A stretch of DNA of 50,960 bases from Halorubrum distributum JCM 10118 (lineage in GTDB: Archaea; Halobacteriota; Halobacteria; Halobacteriales; Haloferacaceae). Each line of letters starts with the position of its first letter. The stretch's first letter is position 1. The stretch spans positions 10,406-61,365 of the forward strand of contig NZ_AOJN01000064.1 in NCBI RefSeq assembly GCF_000337335.1, read 5' to 3'. The position numbers and the translations under genes were made by a program. Shown here one piece after another: positions 42,065 through 50,944 of this stretch. Below the pieces are notes generated by a model. The model saw only the letters and a list, made by a program, of their open reading frames with translations. It ran no database searches and was not told the DNA's origin.

Positions 42065-43053
42065 GGCTCGCCGTGATCGGCGCGGGCGCGGTCGGGCGCT
42101 CCGTCGTCGAGCTGGCGGGCGAGTACGGCCACGAGGTCGTTGCGGTCGCGGACTCCTCGTCGGCGACCGTCGCGGACGGGACGGACGGCCGGGCCGGCGG
42201 GATCGGCGTCGACCCCGACGCGGTCGTCGCGCGGAAGGCGGAGCGGGGGATCGTCGGCGACGCGGACCCGGACGACGCCCTCGCGGCGGACTACGACGTC
42301 CTCGTCGAGGCGACGCCGACCACGCTCGGCGACGCCGAGCCCGGCTTCTCGCACGTGACGGCAGCCTTGGAGCGCGACCGCCACGCCGTCCTCGCGAACA
42401 AGGGCCCGGTCGCGGAGCGGTTCGGCGACCTGCGGGCGGCCGTCGACGACAGCGACGGCGAGATCCGGTTCGAGGCGACGGTCGGCGGCGCGATCCCCGC
42501 GGTGTCGACCGTCGAAGACATCGAACCCGGCCACGTCACCGCGGTCCGGGGCGTGCTCAACGGGACGGCGAACTTCATCCTGACGCGGATGGCCGCCGAG
42601 GGGCTCGACTACGACCACGTGCTCGCGGAGGCGCAGGACCTCGGCGTCGCGGAGGCGGACCCCTCCTTCGACGTGGACGGGACCGACGCGGCGCTGAAAT
42701 GCGTCATCCTCGCGAACGTGCTATCCTTCGGCGCGGTCGACGACCCCGACGCCGCCCGCGAGTTCACGCTCGCCGACGCCGACGTCTCGGGGATCCGCGA
42801 CGTGCCCGGGTCCGCGCTCCGCCTCGCGGCCGAGGACGGCCGGACGGTCCGGCTGATCGGCGAGGCGACCGGCGAGACGGTCCGCGTCGCGCCGCGGCTC
42901 GTCCCCGAGAACGGAACGCTCGCGGTCTCCGGCACCCAGAACATCGTCCAGATCGAGACGACCCACGCCGGCCGGCTCAACATCTCCGGCCGCGGCGCGG
43001 GCGGCCCGGAGACCGCGAGCGCGGTCCTCGGCGACGTGGGGCGGCTGGAGTAG
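42061..43053 (+). CDS. hom: Homoserine dehydrogenase
   Basis: A 330-aa NAD(P)-dependent homoserine dehydrogenase without a C-terminal ACT domain. The nucleotide fold is VIGAGAVGRSVVELAG. Catalytic-domain blocks are VLANKGPVA, FEATVGGAIPAVSTVED, GVLNGTANFILTRM and EAQDLGVAEADPSFDVDGTDAALK, which holds the active-site lysine and aspartates. It reduces aspartate semialdehyde to homoserine for threonine and methionine synthesis. The GTG start overlaps the ACT-gene stop. The 3' end (RLE-stop) is the first unit of a 23-bp tandem repeat. Confidence 0.94.
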   Translation: MRLAVIGAGAVGRSVVELAGEYGHEVVAVADSSSATVADGTDGRAGGIGVDPDAVVARKAERGIVGDADPDDALAADYDVLVEATPTTLGDAEPGFSHVTAALERDRHAVLANKGPVAERFGDLRAAVDDSDGEIRFEATVGGAIPAVSTVEDIEPGHVTAVRGVLNGTANFILTRMAAEGLDYDHVLAEAQDLGVAEADPSFDVDGTDAALKCVILANVLSFGAVDDPDAAREFTLADADVSGIRDVPGSALRLAAEDGRTVRLIGEATGETVRVAPRLVPENGTLAVSGTQNIVQIETTHAGRLNISGRGAGGPETASAVLGDVGRLE

Positions 43054-43157
43054 GCCGGGTCGGCCGGCTGGAGTGAGCCGGGTCGACCGGCTGGAGTGGG
43101 CCGGGTCGACCGGCTGGAGTGGGCCGGGTCGACCGGCTGGAGTGGGCCGGGTCGACC
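43043..43157. repeat. 23-bp tandem repeat (5 copies) spanning the hom stop codon
   Basis: Five units start at 43043, 43066, 43089, 43112 and 43135, each beginning GGCTGGAGT and continuing with GCCGGGTCG-type sequence. The last three are identical. The first contains the last codons and TAG of hom. It lies between hom and the EF-1A promoter. Confidence 0.95.
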
Positions 43158-43319
43158 GCCGAGTCCGTCGCGGCGGACCGGGGCGTGTGTCGCTCTGTCG
43201 TGTCCCGCGTTGTCGAGAATCGCCGGACGGCGTCGCGATACTCTGTGGGCCGTATCGAAACCGTTTTAGTGGAATCAACCGAAACTTACTCACAGAGCGC
43301 CTTAGCGCGTGATTACCCC

Positions 43320-44585
43320 ATGAGTGACAAACCGCACCAGAACTTGGCCATTATCGGCCACGTCGACCACGGCAAGAGTACGCTCGTGGGTCGCCTCCTC
43401 TTCGAGACGGGGAGCGTCCCCGAGCACGTAATCGAGCAGCACCGCGAGGAAGCCGAAGAGAAGGGCAAGGGCGGCTTCGAGTTCGCCTACGTGATGGACA
43501 ACCTCGCCGAGGAGCGCGAGCGCGGCGTCACGATCGACATCGCCCACCAGGAGTTCGACACCGACGAGTACTACTTCACCATCGTCGACTGTCCGGGCCA
43601 CCGTGACTTCGTGAAGAACATGATCACGGGCGCCTCGCAGGCCGACAACGCGGTGCTCGTCGTCGCGGCCGACGACGGCGTCGCGCCCCAGACACGCGAG
43701 CACGTGTTCCTGGCCCGCACGCTCGGGATCAACGAGCTCATCATCGGCGTCAACAAGATGGACCTCGTCGACTACAGCGAGGACTCCTACAAGGAGGTCA
43801 TCGGCGAGGTCGAGGACCTGCTCAACCAGGTCCGCTTCGCGACCGACGACACCACGTTCGTGCCGATCTCGGCGTTCGAGGGCGACAACGTCGCCGAGGC
43901 GTCCGAGAACACCGACTGGTACGACGGCCCCACTCTGCTGGAGTCGCTCAACGACCTTCCGGAGGCCGAGCCGCCGACGGACGCGCCGCTCCGCCTGCCG
44001 ATCCAGGACGTGTACACCATCTCCGGCATCGGGACCGTCCCCGTGGGACGCGTCGAGACCGGGATCCTCAACACCGGCGACAACGTCTCCTTCCAGCCGT
44101 CCGACGTGGGCGGCGAGGTGAAGACGGTCGAGATGCACCACGAAGAGGTGCCCAAGGCCGAGCCCGGTGACAACGTCGGGTTCAACGTCCGCGGCATCGG
44201 CAAGGACGACATCCGCCGCGGCGACGTCTGTGGCCCGGCCGACGACCCGCCGAGCGTCGCCGAGACGTTCAAGGCGCAGGTCGTCGTCATGCAGCACCCG
44301 TCGGTGATCACGGCCGGCTACACCCCGGTCTTCCACGCCCACACGGCGCAGGTCGCCTGTACGATCGAGTCCATCGATCAGAAGATCGACCCCTCGTCCG
44401 GTGAGGTCGCCGAGGAGAACCCGGACTTCATCAAGTCCGGCGACGCCGCGGTCGTCACCGTGCGCCCCCAGAAACCGCTCAGCATCGAGCCGTCCGGCGA
44501 GATTCCGGAGCTCGGCAGCTTCGCCATCCGCGACATGGGTCAGACCATCGCGGCCGGCAAGGTGCTCGAAGTCAACGAGCGATAA
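43320..44585 (+). CDS. tef1a: Translation elongation factor EF-1 alpha
   Basis: A 421-aa archaeal EF-1A (EF-Tu homologue). G1 is GHVDHGKST, then [16 protein letters not shown]3 [12 protein letters not shown] and G4 NKMDL. Domain II/III blocks [14 protein letters not shown] and HTAQVACTI are present. It delivers aminoacyl-tRNA to the ribosome. ATG at 43320 is chosen; the frame open upstream runs through the tandem repeat and is non-homologous. The gene is followed after three bases by uS10, the standard haloarchaeal tef1a-rps10 pair. A TATA-like ttttag lies at about 43264-43269, giving a leader of roughly 30 nt. Confidence 0.97.
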   Translation: MSDKPHQNLAIIGHVDHGKSTLVGRLLFETGSVPEHVIEQHREEAEEKGKGGFEFAYVMDNLAEERERGVTIDIAHQEFDTDEYYFTIVDCPGHRDFVKNMITGASQADNAVLVVAADDGVAPQTREHVFLARTLGINELIIGVNKMDLVDYSEDSYKEVIGEVEDLLNQVRFATDDTTFVPISAFEGDNVAEASENTDWYDGPTLLESLNDLPEAEPPTDAPLRLPIQDVYTISGIGTVPVGRVETGILNTGDNVSFQPSDVGGEVKTVEMHHEEVPKAEPGDNVGFNVRGIGKDDIRRGDVCGPADDPPSVAETFKAQVVVMQHPSVITAGYTPVFHAHTAQVACTIESIDQKIDPSSGEVAEENPDFIKSGDAAVVTVRPQKPLSIEPSGEIPELGSFAIRDMGQTIAAGKVLEVNER

Positions 44586-44588
44586 TCG

Positions 44589-44897
44589 ATGCAGCAGGCA
44601 CGCGTCCGCCTCGCCGGCACGAGCCCCGAGGACCTCGACGACATCTGCGACGACGTCCGCGAGATCGCGGACTCGACGGGGGTCGCCCTGTCGGGCCCGA
44701 TCCCGCTGCCGACGAAGACGCTCGAGATCCCGTCGCGCAAGTCCCCGGACGGTGAGGGGACGGCGACGTGGGAGCACTGGGAGATGCGCGTCCACAAGCG
44801 TCTGATCGACATCGACGCCGACGAACGCGCGCTCCGCCAGCTCATGCGCGTCCAAGTGCCGAACGACGTCAGCATCGAGATCGTTCTCGAAGACTGA
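44589..44897 (+). CDS. rps10: Small-subunit ribosomal protein uS10
   Basis: A 102-aa uS10 with the family core [40 protein letters not shown] and [20 protein letters not shown]. It sits at the head of the 30S subunit. The start is three bases after the EF-1A stop. A T-rich run (ttttt, about 44931-44935) follows within 40 bp and may terminate the transcript. Confidence 0.97.
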   Translation: MQQARVRLAGTSPEDLDDICDDVREIADSTGVALSGPIPLPTKTLEIPSRKSPDGEGTATWEHWEMRVHKRLIDIDADERALRQLMRVQVPNDVSIEIVLED

Positions 44898-44984
44898 GCG
44901 CTAGGGCGTTTCTCTTTCACCCCTTTCGTTTTTCACACCGTCCAGCCTCGGCGCCGTCGCGCGTTCGGTCCGCGCCGCTGTCGG

Positions 44985-45545
44985 TCAGCGCGCGTCGAGC
45001 AGCCCGGCGCGCCCCGCGACGAGCCCGCAGAACGCCCCGGTCGTGTGCGCGATGAGCGCGACGCCGGGCGCCGCCGTCGTCGCGGTGAGGACGACGGCGA
45101 CGAGGCCGAACAAGAGGAGTTGGACCCGCGGCGAGAGGCGCAGCCGGTCGAACAGCGTCGCGCTCACGACGTTGCCGGCGAGCAGGTAGCCGCCGAGCGC
45201 GAAGACGGCGCCGCTGATCCCCAACACGGCGGACGGGGGGCCGAGCAGGCTCCCGACGGTCACCTGCGCGACGCCCGCGAGCGCGCCGGTGACGACCACG
45301 AACGCGTGGAAGCGGGCGCGGGTCGTTCGGCGCTCGACGAGGGGCCCGACGAGCAGCAGTCCGAGGGCGTTCGCCAGCAGGTGGCCGACGGAGCCGTGCG
45401 CGTACACGCTGGTGACGAGCGTCCACGGGGCGACGGAGACGGGGGTCGACAGCGCGAGGAGCCCGAAGAGGCCGACGACGCTGAGGAGGGCCTGCGCGGC
45501 GCCGACGAGGAGGACGATCCCGAGCGTTTCGAGGGTGGCGCGCAT
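44985..45545 (-). CDS. Rhomboid family intramembrane serine protease
   Basis: A 186-aa protein with six predicted membrane helices. The rhomboid catalytic dyad is Ser111 in GISGAVFALGG and His167 in IAHTTGAFCG. The HxxxN motif (His55-Asn59, HLLAN) and the preceding WTLVTSVYAHG are also conserved. It would cleave membrane proteins within the bilayer; its substrates are unknown. ATG at 45545. It converges with uS10 with about 87 bp between them. Confidence 0.9.
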   Translation of the reverse strand: MRATLETLGIVLLVGAAQALLSVVGLFGLLALSTPVSVAPWTLVTSVYAHGSVGHLLANALGLLLVGPLVERRTTRARFHAFVVVTGALAGVAQVTVGSLLGPPSAVLGISGAVFALGGYLLAGNVVSATLFDRLRLSPRVQLLLFGLVAVVLTATTAAPGVALIAHTTGAFCGLVAGRAGLLDAR

Positions 45546-45626
45546 CGGGCGAGGGTTGGGGCCGCGCGGTGAAAAGAGTGGGTGAGGCCGTCGTTGCGAG
45601 TCGACCGGAGCGAGCCCGGACGCGAC

Positions 45627-45929
45627 TCAGATCACGTCGTCTGGGTCGTGCGCGTTCGCCATCCGCGTCGCCTCGGCGGCGTACCGCTCTCGGCCGTCGG
45701 GGTCGTCGACGGTCCCGACGTTCGACGGCGGCGCGTCGACGGCGGCGGTCGTGTCGCGCACGTCCGTGAAGGAGGTGAGCGCGCGCTCCTTGCGGAAGTA
45801 GCGCTCGCCGTCCGGCGTCGCGTACGTGAGGATCACCATGTTCTGCTCGTCGTCGGAGTAGGTGCGCTCGACGAGCCACATCCGGATCTCGTCTCCCGCG
45901 GAGCCGGCGGCCGCTTCGTTCGCGTTCAT
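45627..45929 (-). CDS. Conserved small haloarchaeal protein (100 aa)
   Basis: A 100-aa acidic protein with the core MWLVERTYSDDEQNMVILTY then ATPDGERYFRKERALTSF and a C-terminal ATRMANAHDPDDVI. The strongly conserved-looking core suggests a real haloarchaeal family of unknown function that I cannot name. ATG at 45929 is preferred; in-frame GTG 45950 and TTG 45956 would add up to nine residues. It is divergent from the flippase-like gene, and the iron box at 46025 lies between them, so it might also respond to that operator. Confidence 0.72.
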   Translation of the reverse strand: MNANEAAAGSAGDEIRMWLVERTYSDDEQNMVILTYATPDGERYFRKERALTSFTDVRDTTAAVDAPPSNVGTVDDPDGRERYAAEATRMANAHDPDDVI

Positions 45930-46024
45930 GTGCGGTATTTCGATTTCCACGAACAAACGTGTTGCGTCGGCCCAGAGCCGGCTCGCGTCGCCGCTCGCCT
46001 CCGCGAACCGCCAGCGTTTTATTC

Positions 46025-46040
46025 TTTAGGGCGACCTAAA
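46025..46040. promoter_or_regulatory. Iron-box-like palindrome 1
   Basis: TTTAGGGCGACCTAAA: 6-bp arms around GCGA. It ends 7 bp before the ATG at 46048 and follows a TATA-like gttttatt (46016-46023), so a bound repressor would cover the transcription start. Resembles DtxR/IdeR-family operators (TTAGG...CCTAA). Confidence 0.72.
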
Positions 46041-46047
46041 CGAATAG

Positions 46048-47181
46048 ATGAATCCGCGCGTCGCCGCCGCTCGGCTCCGCAAACGGCTCCGTCGGCTCCG
46101 CGACCGGCTCCCGCAGGGAACCCTCGCGGTCGCGGGGACGGTCGTCGTTCTCGCGGTCGGCGGCGCGGTGCTGACCCGGACCCTTGACGTCGGGACCGTC
46201 GTCGACGCGGCCGCGACCGCGGACCCGGCGCTGCTCGCCGCGGCGCTCGCCGCCTACCTCGCCTCGTGGCCGGTCCGCGGGCGGCGGTACGGCGACGTGC
46301 TCGCCCCGATGGGACACCGGTGTCGCACGGCGTTCCTCACGGCGACGGTGTTCGCGAGCCAGACCGCGAACCTGATCGTTCCGGCACGTGCCGGCGACGG
46401 GGTGCGCGCGTACCTCCTGAACGACCGGCGCGACGTGCCGTACCCGACCGGCGTCGCGTCGCTGGCGGTCGAGCGCGCCTTCGACCTGGTCGCGCTCGGC
46501 GTCCTCGGCGGCGCCGCGCTCGCGGCCCTGCTCGTCGACGGACGGGCCGCGGCGCCGGACGGGTCGGGGCGAGCGGTCGCGGCCGCCGGGGGAATTGCGG
46601 TCGCGGCCGCGCTCGGCTCGGCGGTCACCGTCGCGGTCGCCCGGAGCGACCGCCGGTTCGGCCCGGCGCTCCGCGAGCGCGCCGACGGCTCCCGGCTCGC
46701 ACCGGTCGCCGACGCAGCGGTCCGGTTCGGTGCCGCGGTGCGGGTCGTGGCGGCGGACGGGGCCGCGCTCGTCCGCGTGTTCCTCGCCAGCGCCGTCGTC
46801 TGGGGACTGGATGTGGCCACCGCGGTCCTCGTGCTCGCGGCGCTCGTCGGCGGCTTCGGCGGCGGCGTCGCCCCGGCCGCGCTGCTCGTCGTCGGGACCC
46901 TCGCGGTCTCGGCCGGGAACCTCGCGAAGGTGTTGCCGCTCTCGCAGGGGGGGATCGGGCTGTACGAGGCCGCGTTCACCGGGATCGTCGTCGCGACGAC
47001 GCCGATCGCACCCGAGGTCGCGCTCGCCGCGGCGGTCCTCGACCACGCGCTGAAGAACGGCGTCACCCTCGCCGGCGGCGCGGCCGCGGCGGCCGCGTTC
47101 GACCTCTCCGTGACGGGGGCTCCGGACGAATCCGAGCGGGAGCCGGACGCGGGCGCGACGCGGCCGACGACGGACCGCTAA
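46048..47181 (+). CDS. UPF0104 / LPG-synthase-TM family flippase-like membrane protein
   Basis: A 377-aa polytopic protein with about 8 membrane helices. Family motifs: TANLIVPARAGDGVRAYLL, SLAVERAFDLVALGVLGG, LPLSQGGIGLYEAAFTG and VLDHALKNGV. UPF0104 proteins include the membrane part of MprF (lysyl-phosphatidylglycerol synthase/flippase) and the C-terminal part of haloarchaeal AglD; they are linked to lipid or lipid-linked glycan handling. No synthase domain is attached. The start at 46048 lies 7 bp after an iron-box palindrome. The stop is 4 bp before the second box, so it shares regulation with the two genes that follow. Confidence 0.85.
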   Translation: MNPRVAAARLRKRLRRLRDRLPQGTLAVAGTVVVLAVGGAVLTRTLDVGTVVDAAATADPALLAAALAAYLASWPVRGRRYGDVLAPMGHRCRTAFLTATVFASQTANLIVPARAGDGVRAYLLNDRRDVPYPTGVASLAVERAFDLVALGVLGGAALAALLVDGRAAAPDGSGRAVAAAGGIAVAAALGSAVTVAVARSDRRFGPALRERADGSRLAPVADAAVRFGAAVRVVAADGAALVRVFLASAVVWGLDVATAVLVLAALVGGFGGGVAPAALLVVGTLAVSAGNLAKVLPLSQGGIGLYEAAFTGIVVATTPIAPEVALAAAVLDHALKNGVTLAGGAAAAAAFDLSVTGAPDESEREPDAGATRPTTDR

Positions 47182-47184
47182 GCT

Positions 47185-47200
47185 TTTAGGCTGGCCTAAA
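47185..47200. promoter_or_regulatory. Iron-box-like palindrome 2
   Basis: TTTAGGCTGGCCTAAA, a near-perfect palindrome 11 bp before the ATG at 47212 and 4 bp after the preceding stop. Same arms as boxes 1 and 3. Confidence 0.75.
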
Positions 47201-47211
47201 GATTATCGTGT

Positions 47212-48393
47212 ATGCCGACCACAGCCCAGAGTCCCGACGACTCGGACATCTGCGTGATCGTCCCGACGATCCGGGAGTACGAGTGCGTCCGCGCGTACGT
47301 CGCGAACGCCCGCGAACACGGCTTCGACGTCTCGCGGCTCCACTTCGTCCTCGTCACCGAGGACTTCTGTGAGGTCTCGGAGATGCGCGACATGCTCGAC
47401 GACCTCGGTGTCTCCGGCGAGGTGTTCGACGGTAGCCGCCGCGAGGAGTGGTACGAGGCCAACGGGGTCGCGGAGTACGGCCACGTCGTCCCGGCCGCGA
47501 GCCACGCCGAGACCAGCTTCGGTCTGCTGTACATGTGGGCCGACGAGTCGTACGACTACGGCGTGTTCATCGACGACGACACGCTCCCGCACGACGACGT
47601 CGACTACTTCGGTCGACACATGGAGAACCTCGCGTTCGGCGGGGAGGTCGAGCGCGTCAGCTCCGACGAGGACTGGGTGAACGTCCTCTACGACAACGCC
47701 GACGAGCACGGGCTCTACCCCCGCGGCTACCCGTACTCGGCGATGGACGAGACGGTCGAGACGGACACCGTCGACGTCGACGGCGGCGAGATCGTCGCCT
47801 CGCAGGGCCTGTGGACGAACGTCCCCGACCTCGACGCGGTCCGGATCCTGATGGACGGCGACCTGGAGGGCCAGGCCCAGACCCGGACGACCGCCGACGA
47901 CTTCGGCGACGACTTCATCGCCGCGCGCGGCAACTACCTCACCGTCTGCTCGATGAACCTCGCGTTCCGCCGCGAGGTGATCCCGGCGTTCTACCAGCTG
48001 CCGATGGACGACAACGAGTGGGACGTGGGGCGGTTCGACGACATCTGGTCGGGCCTCTTCTTGAAGCGCGCCTGCGACGTGCTCGGCAAGCGCATCTACA
48101 ACGGCGACCCGCTCTGCGAGCACAACAAGGCCCCGCGCTCGACGTTCGACGACCTCGCGAACGAGGTCGCCGGGCTGGAGCTGAACGAGCACGTCTGGGA
48201 GGTCGTCGACGGGGCCGGCGAGGAGGCCGACTCGTACGCGGCCGTCTTCGACGCGATGGCCGACGCGCTCGCCGAGGGCGACTTCGACGAGTGGAACAAC
48301 GGCGCGTTCCTCAACCACTGCGGCGAGTACATGCGCGACTGGCTCGACTGCCTCGACGCGATCCGGCGGACGCCGGCGGTCGCGGACGACTGA
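47212..48393 (+). CDS. GT75 / reversibly glycosylated polypeptide family protein
   Basis: A 393-aa soluble glycosyltransferase-like protein. It begins with the nucleotide-sugar fold (DICVIVPTIREYECVRAYV) and has the metal/nucleotide motif FIDDDTLPHDD (Asp121-123), then NLAFRREVIPAFYQLPMDD and DIWSGLFLKRACDVLG. This is the RGP/UDP-arabinopyranose mutase family (GT75), often labelled alpha-1,4-glucan-protein synthase. Plant members interconvert UDP-arabinose ring forms; archaeal substrates are unknown. The gene has its own iron-box palindrome 11 bp before the ATG. It lies between the flippase-like gene and the iron-binding lipoprotein gene. Confidence 0.85.
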   Translation: MPTTAQSPDDSDICVIVPTIREYECVRAYVANAREHGFDVSRLHFVLVTEDFCEVSEMRDMLDDLGVSGEVFDGSRREEWYEANGVAEYGHVVPAASHAETSFGLLYMWADESYDYGVFIDDDTLPHDDVDYFGRHMENLAFGGEVERVSSDEDWVNVLYDNADEHGLYPRGYPYSAMDETVETDTVDVDGGEIVASQGLWTNVPDLDAVRILMDGDLEGQAQTRTTADDFGDDFIAARGNYLTVCSMNLAFRREVIPAFYQLPMDDNEWDVGRFDDIWSGLFLKRACDVLGKRIYNGDPLCEHNKAPRSTFDDLANEVAGLELNEHVWEVVDGAGEEADSYAAVFDAMADALAEGDFDEWNNGAFLNHCGEYMRDWLDCLDAIRRTPAVADD

Positions 48394-48412
48394 ACCGACA
48401 CGACTAAACCTA

Positions 48413-48428
48413 TTTAGGCAAGCCTAAA
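48413..48428. promoter_or_regulatory. Iron-box-like palindrome 3
   Basis: TTTAGGCAAGCCTAAA, ending 4 bp before the ATG of the iron-binding protein gene. An A/T-rich ctaaacctattta overlaps its left side. Binding here would block the transcription start. Confidence 0.8.
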
Positions 48429-48432
48429 ACAC

Positions 48433-49596
48433 ATGACGAACCACGAATCCGACGGACGAGACGGACGCGACGTTCGACGACGGAAGTTCCTCGCGGCCGC
48501 CGGCGCGGTCGGCGCGGCGGGGATCGCCGGCTGTAACGGGACCGGCGACGACGGGGGCGAGGACGGCGGCGACGGAAGCGGCGACGTCAGCGACGGGGCC
48601 GTCGGCCAGATCGGCTCCGGCCGCGCGGGCCGCGACGCCCCCGGCGGCACGTCGATGGCCGAGATGCCGGCGCTCGAAGGCGAGCTCACCGTCTACTCCG
48701 GCCGCGGCGAGTTCCTCGTCGGCGAGCTCGTCGGCTACATCGACGACCTGTACGACGACTTCGACCTGACCGTCCGGTACAACAACTCGACCGACCACGT
48801 GAACGCGATCATCAACGAGGGCGAGGGCTCGCCAGCGGACGTGTTCTACTCGGTCAACGCGGGGTCGCTCGGCGCGCTCGCCGACGCGGGCCGCACGCAG
48901 GCGCTCCCCGACGACGTGGCCGGGAAGGTCCGCGAGGAGTTCCGTACCGAGCAGTGGGTCGGCACCTCCGGGCGCGCCCGGACGATCCCGTACAACACCG
49001 AGGCGTTCTCCGAGGAGGATATCCCGGACGACATCATGGCGTTCCCCGAGGAGTTCGAGGGCGACCTCGGGTGGGCGCCGTCGTACGGCTCCGCGCAGGC
49101 GTTCATCACCGCGATGCGGATCCTCGAGGGCGAGGACGCGACCCGCGACTGGCTCGAAGCGATGGTCGAGCGCGGCGCCGCGACGTACCCCGACGAGTTC
49201 CGCACGTGTCAGGAGATCGCCGACGGCGAGATCGACGCCGCGTTCACGAACCACTACTACATCCAGCGCGTGCTCGACGGCAACCCGGAGGCCCCGATCG
49301 CCACCGCGTTCACCGAGGGCGACGCCGGCGCGGTGTTCAACGTCGCGGGCGCCGCGGTCATCGACACGGCGTCGGACGCCGACCTGGCGTCGAACTTCGT
49401 CCGGCACCTGCTGTCGGCGGAGGCGCAGGACTACTTCGCGCGCTCCACCTTCGAGTACCCGCTGATCCCGGACGTCGAGCCGATCGGCGACCTCCCGACG
49501 ATCGACGAGCTGGACGTCCCGGACATCGACCTCTCGCAGCTGTCCAACCTCGAACCGACGATCGACCTGATGCGCGACGCCGGCGTCCAGATCTGA
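48433..49596 (+). CDS. Iron(III) ABC transporter substrate-binding lipoprotein (FbpA-like)
   Basis: A 387-aa Tat lipoprotein: twin arginines in DVRRRKFLAAAG, a lipobox ending at Cys34 (GIAGCNG) and an acidic Gly/Asp linker. The mature part is a class-2 periplasmic-binding fold of the ferric-binding family (ELTVYSGRGEFLVGELV, SPADVFYSVNAG, APSYGSAQAF). The adjacent tyrosines Tyr275-Tyr276 in TNHYYIQRV are where FbpA coordinates Fe3+. It would capture iron at the cell surface. No permease or ATPase gene is adjacent; the next ORF is a glycosyltransferase. The iron-box palindrome 4 bp before the ATG supports iron control. Confidence 0.9.
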   Translation: MTNHESDGRDGRDVRRRKFLAAAGAVGAAGIAGCNGTGDDGGEDGGDGSGDVSDGAVGQIGSGRAGRDAPGGTSMAEMPALEGELTVYSGRGEFLVGELVGYIDDLYDDFDLTVRYNNSTDHVNAIINEGEGSPADVFYSVNAGSLGALADAGRTQALPDDVAGKVREEFRTEQWVGTSGRARTIPYNTEAFSEEDIPDDIMAFPEEFEGDLGWAPSYGSAQAFITAMRILEGEDATRDWLEAMVERGAATYPDEFRTCQEIADGEIDAAFTNHYYIQRVLDGNPEAPIATAFTEGDAGAVFNVAGAAVIDTASDADLASNFVRHLLSAEAQDYFARSTFEYPLIPDVEPIGDLPTIDELDVPDIDLSQLSNLEPTIDLMRDAGVQI

Positions 49597-49644
49597 GGCC
49601 GCCTCCCGCTCCACGCCACCCCATATCACCACCGCCTCTCGTCC

Positions 49645-50944
49645 GTGTCACTGCTTCCACCGTCCGCGCGTCCCCGCCGACTCGCCGCCCGGCTCCGACA
49701 GCGGCTCGCCCGCGCCGACCGGGTGAGCCTCGCCGCGGCGCTGGTCGCCGTCGCCGCCGGCCTGCTGACGTTCGCGATCGCCGCCACCGTCTTCTCGCAC
49801 CACTCCGCGAACCACGACGAGGGGGTCTACCTCACGCAGGCCGCGCTCCTCCTCGAAGGCCAGCTGGCGTTCCACGCCGGGCCGCTCGCGGATGCGTTCC
49901 ACCCGTGGTTCTTCATCGAGGACGGCGGGCGGCTCTACCCGAAGTACAACCCCGTCCCGGCGGCGATGTTCGCGGTCACGATGGGCCTGTTCGGCGAACC
50001 CCGCGTCACGCTGGCGGTCGTCGCCGCCGGCAACGCCGCCCTCGTGTACCTGCTCGGGTCGATGGCGGTCGGCCGCCGAGCGGGGCTCGCCGCGGCCGTC
50101 TGCTTCGCCGCGTCGCCGATGGCGGTCGCGACCTCGTCGGCGTTCCTCCCGTACGCGCCGACGACGTTCCTCAACCTGATCTTCGCCGTCGCGTACCTCC
50201 GGAGCGTCCGGGACCGGTCGCTCCGGGCGGCCGGCGTCGCGGGCGTCGCGATCGGGCTCGCGTTCTTCGCGCGGCCGTACACCGCGGTGCTGTTCGCCGC
50301 CCCGTTCATCGGCCACGCGCTGTGGCGGGTGTGGTCGGCGGTCCGCCGCTTCGGCGTCGAGTCCGGGACGTCGACGCCGCGTGCGTTCGCGGCCCTCGGT
50401 CGCCGCGCGCTTGGAGTCGGCCGGTCCGGTGAGCTTCCCGGGCCGATCCGCCGCCACGGGCTCACGGCGCTGTTCGGCACCCTGTTCGTCGGCGTCACGC
50501 TCGCGTACAACGTCCGGATGACCGGATCGCCGCTCGTGTTCCCCTACCAGGTGTTCGCGCCGATGGACGGCCCCGGCTTCGGCGAGCGGCGCATCCTCGG
50601 CCACACGGTCGACTACACGCTCGGGCTGGCGCTGGAGTCGAACCGGTACGCGCTGCAGGAGATCGCGACCCGGTGGTTCGCGGCCGGGCCGCTCGGGACG
50701 GCCGCGGCGCTCGTCGGCGGCGTGGTCGCGGCCTACGGGTGGCGCGCGAGCGGCGACCCGCGCGGCCTCCTCGATGACGGCGAGACCGGGCCCTCGCCCG
50801 ACCCCGCCGGTTCGCCCGCGTTCCGGCGGACGGCGACGCTGCTCCTCGTCGGCGTCGCGGTCTCGGTCGCCGTCGGGAACCTCTACTTCTGGGGGACCCA
50901 CAACGCGCTCGCCGACCTCTCGGACCCGACCGACGGGCTCGCGT
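49645..50944 (+). CDS. GT39/ArnT-like membrane glycosyltransferase (3' end missing)
   Basis: An open frame from GTG 49645 to the contig end, more than 430 codons. It begins MSLLPPSARPRRLAARLRQR, followed by a first membrane helix ([20 protein letters not shown]) and then HHSANHDEGVYLTQAALLL. The Asp-Glu pair in this first loop is the hallmark of GT-C glycosyltransferases such as ArnT and protein O-mannosyltransferases. Further helices and LYPKYNPVPAAMFAVTMGLF follow, with FFARPYTAVLFAAPF later. It would use a polyprenyl-phosphate sugar on the outer face of the membrane. It starts 48 bp after the iron-binding protein gene and has no iron box of its own, so co-transcription is likely. The sequence from 50945 is adapter. 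Confidence 0.8.

Noticed and set aside
45597-46187. Plus-strand frame 45582-46187 overlapping the flippase start
   Set aside because: It crosses the iron box and promoter, lacks family motifs and is Arg/Val-rich.
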